NCBI GenBank assembly: GCA_019310665.1 | Contig: JAFDDW010000156.1 | Span: 1 to 5,774 of the forward strand | Source: Deltaproteobacteria bacterium | GTDB taxonomy: Bacteria > Desulfobacterota > Desulfobacteria > Desulfobacterales > JAFDCJ01 | Direction: 5' to 3' | Length of the DNA stretch: 5,774 nucleotides | Shown: positions 1 to 5,627 of the stretch, piece by piece | Layout: every line of letters starts with the position of its first letter | Position numbering within the stretch: the stretch's first letter is position 1 | Program-made: the position numbers and the translations under genes | Notes under the pieces: model-generated | Told to the model about the DNA's origin: nothing | Databases searched by the model: none | What the model saw: only the letters and a program-made list of their open reading frames with translations

Positions 1-195
1 ACCGACTTTCAGGTTGACGGTCAGGGATCCCGGTTTAATTTTAACCCCCAGATTGGAATCGGGACGGAATTCAAGGTGGATTCCGGTCCGCCGTTTTTTG
101 GCGCGGTTCGGCTCTCTCACATCTCAAACGCTGGATTGCATGACGAAAATCGGGGGATGAATTCGGTGATAATTATGATCGGCCGATTTTTTTGA
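1..195 (+). CDS. Acyloxyacyl hydrolase / PagL-type lipid A 3-O-deacylase, C-terminal fragment
   Basis: This open frame runs in from the left edge and ends at TGA 193-195, giving the last 64 residues of a protein whose start is outside the window. The fragment has alternating beta-strand character and ends in ...IGRFF. A terminal Phe is the usual C-terminal signature of outer-membrane beta-barrels recognised by the BAM complex. Residues 40-45 of the fragment read HISNAG, matching the His-x-Ser-Asn-Ala motif of the PagL family, which removes the 3-O-linked acyl chain of lipid A in the outer membrane. The H and S would be two members of the catalytic triad. In Pseudomonas PagL the third member is a Glu 12 residues after the Ser; here that position is Asn54, in a G-M-N context. 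The enzyme may therefore be a divergent family member. The assignment rests on one motif and the barrel end. The gene lies 135 nt upstream of the ketosynthase on the same strand, so co-transcription is possible but not shown. Confidence 0.72.
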   Translation, partial: TDFQVDGQGSRFNFNPQIGIGTEFKVDSGPPFFGAVRLSHISNAGLHDENRGMNSVIIMIGRFF

Positions 196-204
196 CAGAG
201 TTTT

Positions 205-232
205 GAATTCGGAATTGGGAATGCGGAATGCA
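205..232. repeat. Four-unit heptamer tandem repeat, consensus GAATnnG
   Basis: Four consecutive 7-base units are GAATTCG, GAATTGG, GAATGCG and GAATGCA, followed by an A-tract at 234-242. They sit in the gap between the acyloxyacyl hydrolase and the ketosynthase. Short imperfect repeats of this kind are common intergenic debris in some environmental genomes. No function can be read from it. Confidence 0.6.
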
Positions 233-312
233 GAAAAAAAAATGAAGGACAGAGGATAGTATGTAGATGGCAGAAATGATACGCACTTTTGGAAAAAGAA
301 GGAAGAGGCAGC

Positions 313-318
313 AAGGAA
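313..318 (+). promoter_or_regulatory. Ribosome binding site candidate AAGGAA before the ketosynthase
   Basis: AAGGAA lies 12 nt before the GTG at 331, which is a long spacing, but only 2 nt before an ATG at 321 in another frame. An in-frame TGA at 325-327 rules out any earlier start in the ketosynthase frame, so GTG 331 is the most upstream possible start. A purine-rich stretch from about 293 to 318 offers no better-placed alternative. Confidence 0.4.
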
Positions 319-330
319 ACATGGTGACGT

Positions 331-1488
331 GTGGGTGTTGATAACTTAAAAAATATAGAATCCGGCCGGGTCGTTGTTACCGATGCCGCTGTGGTTACGG
401 CGCTGGGAAACAACCTGGATGCGCTGTGGCAGGGACTTATGGCGGGTGAAAGCGCTATCCGGCCGATAAACCGTTTCCCTGTGGACCAGGGCCACTACAA
501 GGCTAAAATTGCGGCTCATATCGATGATTTAAAAGCCGTCAACGACCGTTCCATGCTGCAGCATTTGCTGGACCGCCTATTCCTTGAGATGGGATCGGTG
601 CCGTCCGATTCCGCCCTGATTACCGCGACCATCAAGGCGGGCGCCGATAATCTGGAGTCATTTTGTCGCGGCAAGCAGGCCAATTTTCAGGATGTATTGC
701 TGTCTTCCATAGCGGATATAGTTGGCGCCAAACTCGGCCTGATCAGCAACGGTATTTGTGTCAGCGCTTCCTGTGCCTCGTCTACCATTGCCGTCGCCCA
801 TGGTGCGGCGCTGATCGAATCAGGCAGAACCGAGGCCGTGCTGGTCTGCTGTGGGGACCTGATCACGGAATATGCGTTTTCGGGATTTTCGGCCTTAAAG
901 GCACTGTCGCCGTTTCCCTGCCGGCCCTTTGACCGCGATCGCAAGGGGCTGTCGCTCGGAGAGGGAGCAGCGGCACTGCTGTTGATGAATGCCGATCGGG
1001 CCCGCCGGGAAAATCGGAACCGGCTGGGCACTATACTCGGATGGGGCATTACCAATGATGCCACCCATATTACGGCTCCGGCCAAGAATGGTCGAGGTCT
1101 GGTACAGGCCGTTGATCAAGCCCTGAAGACGGCAAAAAGAAAGCCCGAAGACATTGCCGCCATCAGTGCCCATGGAACCGGTACGGTTTATAATGACTTA
1201 ATGGAACTCAACGCTTTCCGGCAGGTGTTTAGTGAACGCAAGATGCCCCTGTATTCTATCAAAGGCGCCATCGGACATACCCTGGGAGCGGCCGGGGCCA
1301 TCGAGGTTACCCTGGGTCTCAAAGCGCTCTTAAGCCAGGTTATCCCCCCAACGGTCGGGTTTTCAAATCCGGAGAACGGCGCTGAGGGTCAAGTGAGCCC
1401 TGAATCGCATCCGGTTTCCGGGGACTATCTTTTAACCACCAATTCGGGATTCGGCGGCGTCAACGCCGCTCTAATTCTGGGAAAGTAG
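331..1488 (+). CDS. Beta-ketoacyl-ACP synthase, FabF-like (KS-alpha type)
   Basis: This 385-residue thiolase-fold enzyme should catalyse decarboxylative Claisen condensation of malonyl-ACP onto an acyl chain in the cytoplasm. It begins with the usual first strand RVVVTDAAVVTALG (residues 13-26). The nucleophile is Cys148 in VSASCASS. The two active-site histidines are His281 in HGTGT and His316 in GAIGHTLGAAG. The conserved Lys311 lies five residues before His316, and the C-terminal NSGFGGVNA loop supplies the gatekeeper Phe374. All catalytic residues are therefore intact. At 385 residues it is shorter than E. coli FabF (about 413), mostly through a contracted region before the Cys. This suits specialised ketosynthases of aryl-polyene and type II polyketide clusters better than the housekeeping enzyme. 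The start is GTG, set by an in-frame stop at 325. It leads directly into a Cys-less KS homologue and an AMP ligase, suggesting a KS/CLF pair. Substrate and chain length cannot be read from sequence. Confidence 0.93.
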   Translation: MGVDNLKNIESGRVVVTDAAVVTALGNNLDALWQGLMAGESAIRPINRFPVDQGHYKAKIAAHIDDLKAVNDRSMLQHLLDRLFLEMGSVPSDSALITATIKAGADNLESFCRGKQANFQDVLLSSIADIVGAKLGLISNGICVSASCASSTIAVAHGAALIESGRTEAVLVCCGDLITEYAFSGFSALKALSPFPCRPFDRDRKGLSLGEGAAALLLMNADRARRENRNRLGTILGWGITNDATHITAPAKNGRGLVQAVDQALKTAKRKPEDIAAISAHGTGTVYNDLMELNAFRQVFSERKMPLYSIKGAIGHTLGAAGAIEVTLGLKALLSQVIPPTVGFSNPENGAEGQVSPESHPVSGDYLLTTNSGFGGVNAALILGK

Positions 1489-1501
1489 TCCTAAATGATT
1501 C

Positions 1502-1505
1502 GGAG
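1502..1505 (+). promoter_or_regulatory. Ribosome binding site GGAG that favours ATG 1516
   Basis: GGAG lies 10 nt before ATG 1516. The earlier in-frame ATG at 1495 has no clear purine-rich motif at normal spacing. The protein starting at 1516 (MAGINITGIG) also begins right at the first conserved beta-strand of the family. The 1495 start would add seven residues. Confidence 0.5.
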
Positions 1506-1515
1506 AATAGATCTG

Positions 1516-2238
1516 ATGGCAGGCATCAATATTACCGGAATCGGATGGGTAACGGCAGTCGGCATGGGATGCGGCAGGGATTATGAGACTTTCGCCATGC
1601 CATGGGGACCTCTGCCCGATATTAATCCCTCGGACATGTTTAAAAAGCCTTATCCAAATTTCAGGCGCATGGATGAATACTCCCGGTTGGGGCTGACGGC
1701 CATCGCATTTGCGTTGATAGATGCAGGTCTATCTGAATGGACCCGGGAACGCAACATCGGCATCATCGCATCCACCGTATATGGTTGTCTGGGGACGGAT
1801 GTCGACTATTATAAAACGGTTATTCCAGACAGAGGGTCCAATGCCAGTCCGGCCCTGTTCTCATATACTCTGGCCAACAGCTATCTGGGAGAGGCCGCCA
1901 TCCGTTTTGGGCTCACGGGAACCAACTATGTCATCACCGAACAGCACCCGCCCGGACTGGCCGGCCTGCAAACGGCACTGGATCATATTATCCGGGGGGA
2001 TGTGGAAAAAATTCTAAGCGGGATTTCGGATGTGGGTTGTCCGGAAGTTTTTGGCGAACCCAGCAAAGTGCCCCCCGGGGCCGTTTTTTTGATGCTCGAG
2101 AAATCCCCCGCCCGGGAAATATCATCCTATGGCAAACTGTGTTTGGACCCCAAAGGCCGGGTTATCTACAATGGCAGCGAAATTTATGATTTCACCACCC
2201 TTGTTCAGAAATGCCTGGCTGGAGCTCGTTATGCTTAA
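1516..2238 (+). CDS. Half-length ketosynthase homologue without nucleophilic Cys (chain-length-factor-like)
   Basis: This 240-residue protein (247 if the ATG at 1495 is used) matches only the N-terminal half of the ketosynthase fold. Recognisable parts are the first strand NITGIGWVTAVG, the RMDEYSRLGLTAIAFALIDAG helix region (51-71), the NIGIIAST strand, the ASPALFSYTLANSYLGEAAI segment (110-129) and FGLTGTNYVI. Where the active enzyme has T-A-Cys it reads T-E-Gln143-His-Pro-Pro-G-L, so the nucleophile is gone. Gln at this place recalls the KS-beta/CLF subunits of type II polyketide synthases. The C-terminal half carrying the HGTGT and GH motifs is absent. Stand-alone proteins of about this size (Pfam Ketoacyl-synt_2, often called KS chain length factor) occur in aryl polyene clusters, so this is probably natural and not a broken gene. 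The likely role is a non-catalytic partner of the upstream KS. The gap to the KS stop is 27 nt, and its own end overlaps the next gene by 8 nt. Confidence 0.8.
   Translation: MAGINITGIGWVTAVGMGCGRDYETFAMPWGPLPDINPSDMFKKPYPNFRRMDEYSRLGLTAIAFALIDAGLSEWTRERNIGIIASTVYGCLGTDVDYYKTVIPDRGSNASPALFSYTLANSYLGEAAIRFGLTGTNYVITEQHPPGLAGLQTALDHIIRGDVEKILSGISDVGCPEVFGEPSKVPPGAVFLMLEKSPAREISSYGKLCLDPKGRVIYNGSEIYDFTTLVQKCLAGARYA
2221..2224 (+). promoter_or_regulatory. Ribosome binding site GGAG for the AMP ligase, inside the preceding gene
   Basis: GGAG lies 6 nt before ATG 2231 and fixes that start. The longer in-frame possibility from 2129 would overlap the preceding gene by 110 nt and adds residues with no family resemblance. 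The site sits inside the last codons of the CLF-like gene, consistent with translational coupling. Confidence 0.65.
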
Positions 2239-3919
2239 TCCCTGTGAATCAATTGTTGAGCCTTTTGTCGAAAAAACATTGGAAAATCCAGCCCGGATTG
2301 CGATAATTCTCATTTCCGATGACGATTCCGAAGAAAAGATTTCTTACGGTCAACTGCATAGTAAAGCAATTTCCTGGGCCCAAACACTGCAGTCCAATGC
2401 TATTAAAAAACAGGATATTGTCATTGTTTGCCTTAACCACTCACCTGAGCTTGTAGCGGCTTTCTGGGGGGTCCTGTATGCCGGGGCTATCCCTATCATT
2501 TCCCATTATCCGGAGCATGCGCCTAACCGGGATAAATTCAAAGAGCAAATCTGCAGTCTTGTCAAAAACTCGGGTGCCCGGGGTTTAATAACTATACCGC
2601 AGTTGCAGATCGAGCTCGGTGAGTCCCTCCGGGATTCAAACTGTCAGGCCATAAGCGCAGCTGAAATTCTAACCCGGCCCGGCAAGCAGGATTTATCCGT
2701 TCCCAAGGACTATGCTTTGGGGGAGCAGATTGCCTATATTCAATACACCAGTGGTTCTACCGGGCGGCAAAAGGGAGTAAGGCTTTCCCATCGCGCTATT
2801 TTGAATTTTATCCAATCTTATGCAACGGCCCTGGATATACGCCCGCGAGATGTAATTGTTAACTGGCCGCCCCTCTACCACGATCTAGGTCTTTTTTCAG
2901 GCATTGTTCTTCCTTTGACCATCGGTGTTCCTTTAGTCCTGATGTCTCCCTTCAAATGGGTCCACAACCCTAAAGCCCTGTTAGAGGCGATCCAAAGACA
3001 TGGGGGCACACACTGTATTTTCCCCAATTTTGGTTTGAATCACACCCTGCGAAGCGTGAAAGATCAGAACCTGAAAGAATTGGATCTCAGCAGTTTACGG
3101 TTTGTAGGCCTCGGCGGTGAACCGATTCTTTATGACAGCATAAAGGTTTTTTTTGACTTTTTTAAATCTTACGGATTAGCGGCCACAGCCATCAAACCGG
3201 GCTACGGCATGGCTGAAAACACACTGGCAGCTACCGTAACTAAAATGCAGGATAAATGCTCGGTTGACTGGGTAGATGTTCGGTCGCTTTATGATGAAAG
3301 AAGGGCCGTGCCTGCCGTTTCGAACCAAAAAGGGTCTATCCCTGTCGTAAGCTGCGGATTGCCGCTGGACGGTGCGGATGTGGCTATTGTCGATTCAAGC
3401 AGAAACCACCTGCCTGAGAGATCAGTGGGTGAGATTGCCATCCGGACAGGATTTCTATTCAGCGGTTATCACTTGAATCCTGAACTAACAGCCGAGGTAA
3501 TGGATGACGGCTGGTATTATACAGGTGATATCGGCTATCTGGCAAAAGGGCACCTTTATGTATGCGGCCGCAAGAAAGATTTAATTATTAAAGGCGGGCA
3601 GAACATACATCCGGAGGATCTGGAGAACATAGCCAATACAGTCTCCGGTATTAAACCCGGCAGAGCGGTGGCATTTGGAATCAATGATCCCCGTACCGGT
3701 TCCGAAAAAATTGTGATGGTTTGTGAACTGATGTCTGGTGTCGGCCAAGAAGACAGGGCAAATATTAGTCGTGAATTACGGCGTTGCGTATTTCATGAAT
3801 TGTATGTTTCTCTTTCCGAAGTCCGTTTTGTTGAGTCCGGATGGATAGTTAAAACCTATAACGGCAGAATGGTACGATCCGCCAACAGAACGAAATATTT
3901 AAAAGGAACAAAATCTTGA
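2231..3919 (+). CDS. Fatty-acyl-AMP ligase-like adenylate-forming enzyme
   Basis: This 562-residue member of the ANL superfamily (acyl-CoA synthetases, NRPS adenylation domains, luciferase) would activate a carboxylic acid with ATP to an acyl-adenylate, probably for loading onto an acyl carrier protein. The P-loop A3 motif is YTSGSTGRQKGV (172-183). The regions NWPPLYHDLGLFSG (211-224), MSPFKWV, FPNFGLN (264-270) and LGGEP (294-298) resemble the fatty-acyl-AMP ligase (FAAL) subgroup more than ordinary CoA ligases. A5 is YGMAENTL (325-332), A7 is YTGDIGYL (430-437, with the ribose-binding Asp433), and A8 is GRKKDLIIKGGQNIHPEDLE (446-465). The C-terminal A10 motif reads KTYNGR, so the usual catalytic Lys is Arg546. 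Most other core motifs look intact. Start ATG 2231 overlaps the CLF-like stop by 8 nt with a good RBS, so it belongs to the same operon. It may supply the starter acid or recycle a free product. The native acid is unknown. By eye this gene is more AT-rich than its neighbours. Confidence 0.88.
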   Translation: MLNPCESIVEPFVEKTLENPARIAIILISDDDSEEKISYGQLHSKAISWAQTLQSNAIKKQDIVIVCLNHSPELVAAFWGVLYAGAIPIISHYPEHAPNRDKFKEQICSLVKNSGARGLITIPQLQIELGESLRDSNCQAISAAEILTRPGKQDLSVPKDYALGEQIAYIQYTSGSTGRQKGVRLSHRAILNFIQSYATALDIRPRDVIVNWPPLYHDLGLFSGIVLPLTIGVPLVLMSPFKWVHNPKALLEAIQRHGGTHCIFPNFGLNHTLRSVKDQNLKELDLSSLRFVGLGGEPILYDSIKVFFDFFKSYGLAATAIKPGYGMAENTLAATVTKMQDKCSVDWVDVRSLYDERRAVPAVSNQKGSIPVVSCGLPLDGADVAIVDSSRNHLPERSVGEIAIRTGFLFSGYHLNPELTAEVMDDGWYYTGDIGYLAKGHLYVCGRKKDLIIKGGQNIHPEDLENIANTVSGIKPGRAVAFGINDPRTGSEKIVMVCELMSGVGQEDRANISRELRRCVFHELYVSLSEVRFVESGWIVKTYNGRMVRSANRTKYLKGTKS

Positions 3920-3926
3920 TACGTCG

Positions 3927-4778
3927 TCAAGTCCACAATAGTTTATGTATGGCCGAATGGTCTAATTCCCCATCTTTTTGGGCGATTAGCTTTTCATAAA
4001 ATGTTATCAGACTTTCCACGTGAGGGAGCCTGATCGCCGCTGTTTCAGCCAGCGCCCGGCCCAGTCTTAAATCTTTGAGCTGGATTGTGGCTTTGCCTCC
4101 CGGCTCGTAGCGCCGTTTGATCATACGGGTACCGTGTAGCTGCAGAATTTTCGAGTCGGCAAAACCGCCCTTTAGCGCCTGTTGCACCAGCCGGGGATCA
4201 ACCCCCGATTTTTCCGCCAGGGTCAAAGCCTCGGCCACGGCCTCAATGGTCAGCCCCACAATCACCTGGTTGATGACTTTAACGACATGTCCCATGCCGG
4301 CCTGCCCGACATGCACCACATTACCGCCCAGTATATCCAGCACCGGTTTTACGTTTGCGAAATCAGCCGTCGAACCTCCAGCCATGATCGCCAGGGTGCC
4401 GGCCGCCGCACCCTCCGGTCCTCCGGAAACAGGGGCGTCGATCCAGCCGATTCCTTTGGCAACCAGCCGTTGAGCATGGATTGTGGAATGGGTCGGGTCT
4501 GAGCTGCTCATGTCCATTACCACCTGGCCGGCTTCCAAATAGGGTTCCATTTGCTCGAAAACCGCATCCACCGCTGTTGAATCCAGCAGCATCATCAGGC
4601 ACACATCCGCCCGGGCAGCCTCTTGCACCGTAGCGCACAGCGGAATGCCTTCTGTCAGATCCGGGGAAAGCGTGGACCGATTCCAACCCCGCACATCGCA
4701 CCCGGCTTCCAGGAGCCTGTGAGCCATGGGCCGCCCCATCATCCCCAGACCTAACACGCTTATAGACATGGTCATCAT
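3927..4778 (-). CDS. NAD(P)-dependent beta-hydroxyacid dehydrogenase, 3-hydroxyisobutyrate dehydrogenase family
   Basis: This 283-residue cytoplasmic oxidoreductase has a typical length for the family that includes 3-hydroxyisobutyrate dehydrogenase, tartronate semialdehyde reductase and glyoxylate/succinic semialdehyde reductases. The N-terminal Rossmann fold shows VLGLGMMGRPMAHRL (8-22) with the G-x-G-x-x-G dinucleotide motif. The substrate-binding signature is DAPVSGGPEGAAAGTLAIMAGG (114-135), the catalytic Lys167 lies in GHVVKVINQ, and Lys235 sits in IQLKDLRLG, conserved in the C-terminal helical domain. No key residue is missing. The start is ATG 4778 with AAGGAAG just upstream; ATG 4775 and 4769 are possible alternatives. 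It follows the deacetylase by 24 nt on the same strand and converges on the AMP ligase with 7 nt between stops. The substrate cannot be read from sequence. It could be a general semialdehyde reductase unrelated to the KS genes. Confidence 0.88.
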   Translation of the reverse strand: MMTMSISVLGLGMMGRPMAHRLLEAGCDVRGWNRSTLSPDLTEGIPLCATVQEAARADVCLMMLLDSTAVDAVFEQMEPYLEAGQVVMDMSSSDPTHSTIHAQRLVAKGIGWIDAPVSGGPEGAAAGTLAIMAGGSTADFANVKPVLDILGGNVVHVGQAGMGHVVKVINQVIVGLTIEAVAEALTLAEKSGVDPRLVQQALKGGFADSKILQLHGTRMIKRRYEPGGKATIQLKDLRLGRALAETAAIRLPHVESLITFYEKLIAQKDGELDHSAIHKLLWT

Positions 4779-4784
4779 GGTGTT

Positions 4785-4791
4785 CTTCCTT
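4785..4791 (-). promoter_or_regulatory. Ribosome binding site AAGGAAG for the dehydrogenase
   Basis: On the minus strand AAGGAAG lies 6 nt before ATG 4778, supporting that start. It falls in the 24-nt gap after the deacetylase stop, so the dehydrogenase has its own translation signal within the presumed minus-strand operon. Confidence 0.55.
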
Positions 4792-4802
4792 TCTCTCTAT
4801 AA

Positions 4803-5627
4803 TTAGTAATTTAGACTATCAACTGATATCATAACCGGCTTGCCGATAATCTCGTACAGCGGAAGAACCGCTAGACCTTTGGTCTTCAAACCCGAAAGAA
4901 GGCGATCCACCTCTTTTAACCAGTCAGGAATTAAACCCTCATCAGGTGGTCGGCTGTCGTGGAGCAAAATTATGTCATCGGGACGGATGCGCTTTAAAAT
5001 GCTGTCGGCAATATTGCCGATACGCCGGTTGCCGCCATCCAGGGGGCGGCAGCTGAAATTGACCAAATACATGCCGGTTTTCAAAAGGGCCGACCCCAAT
5101 CCGGGACTGGTGATGCCTGCCGGCGGTCGAAAGGCCAGCGGTCTTATCCCGAAATCACGCAGCACATTTTGGGTGGTTTCTATATCCGCCACAATGGACG
5201 GGCAGGATTTGAAAAGCATCCGGTAACTATGTTGATAAGAGTGATTGCCGACCGAATGCCCGTGGCGCAACATATCTTTTATAGTTTCCGGATGCGCGGC
5301 CGCCTTTTCTCCGGTAACAAAAAAAGTTGCCTTAACCCGATGCTTTAAAAGCAATTTGAGTAACGGCGGAGCGGTTAAAGGATCCGGCCCGTCATCGAAG
5401 GTGATGGCCACCGCCTTTTTCCCTGATGATCCCCGGCTGATAACGGGGAGAAAAAATCCGAACCGGGGAAAAAAGGGAGCGGCCAGACAAAGCAAAAGAA
5501 ATCCGGCTAAAGGAATAACGGCCAGCCACCCATCAACAACGATAAGTATAGTTGCCAGCAGGAAGGCAACCAGGCCCGTTTTTGCAGCCGCGGAAAAAGA
5601 CAGCTTGTCGGGTTCAATTTCTTTCAT
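4803..5627 (-). CDS. Membrane-anchored polysaccharide deacetylase (NodB homology, carbohydrate esterase 4 family)
   Basis: This 274-residue protein has an N-terminal hydrophobic hairpin followed by a NodB domain, which hydrolyses N-acetyl (or O-acetyl) groups on sugars using a divalent metal. Two membrane segments lie at about residues 17-31 and 34-52, separated by Asp32. Catalytic motifs are complete: TFDDGPDP (76-83, with base Asp78 and metal ligand Asp79), HSVGNHSYQH (124-133, metal ligands His129 and His133), RPPAG (167-171, Arg167) and LLHDS (221-225, His223). The start at 5627 overlaps the stop of the upstream methyltransferase-like gene in TAATG, and no clear Shine-Dalgarno is present, so translation probably depends on coupling. 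The family includes peptidoglycan, poly-GlcNAc and lipid-linked sugar deacetylases. The membrane anchor and the location beside acyl-chain genes favour an envelope or lipid-linked glycan, but the substrate is not determined. Confidence 0.9.
   Translation of the reverse strand: MKEIEPDKLSFSAAAKTGLVAFLLATILIVVDGWLAVIPLAGFLLLCLAAPFFPRFGFFLPVISRGSSGKKAVAITFDDGPDPLTAPPLLKLLLKHRVKATFFVTGEKAAAHPETIKDMLRHGHSVGNHSYQHSYRMLFKSCPSIVADIETTQNVLRDFGIRPLAFRPPAGITSPGLGSALLKTGMYLVNFSCRPLDGGNRRIGNIADSILKRIRPDDIILLHDSRPPDEGLIPDWLKEVDRLLSGLKTKGLAVLPLYEIIGKPVMISVDSLNY

Noticed and set aside
178..193. ATCGGCCGAT palindrome followed by seven T residues, resembling a terminator
   Set aside because: The palindrome has no loop: leaving four bases for a loop leaves a stem of only 3 bp. 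It also lies inside the coding end of the acyloxyacyl hydrolase.
192..197. TTGACA, a perfect sigma-70 -35 hexamer, overlapping the stop codon of the acyloxyacyl hydrolase
   Set aside because: No acceptable -10 hexamer lies 16-18 nt downstream; the sequence there falls in the heptamer repeat (for example TTGGGA). Not enough to call a promoter.
663..1173. Alternative open frames on both strands within the ketosynthase
   Set aside because: They lie fully inside a gene with intact catalytic motifs and have no recognisable domains.
2129..2230. N-terminal extension of the AMP ligase by 34 residues from ATG 2129
   Set aside because: It would overlap the CLF-like gene by 110 nt, resembles no family sequence, and ATG 2231 has a GGAG at ideal spacing.
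2129..2238. CLF-like gene as a frameshifted full-length ketosynthase
   Set aside because: No remnant of the HGTGT or GH motifs is seen downstream in any frame; the AMP ligase begins within the last codons. Stand-alone half-size homologues are known.
3915..3931. CTTGA/TCAAG inverted repeat between the convergent genes
   Set aside because: The stem is only 5 bp and lacks a T-tract on either side. It arises because both genes end in CTTGA at their stop codons.
4117..4502. Plus-strand open frames opposite the dehydrogenase
   Set aside because: Their translations show no family resemblance, while the minus-strand frame carries complete dehydrogenase motifs. They are antisense shadows.
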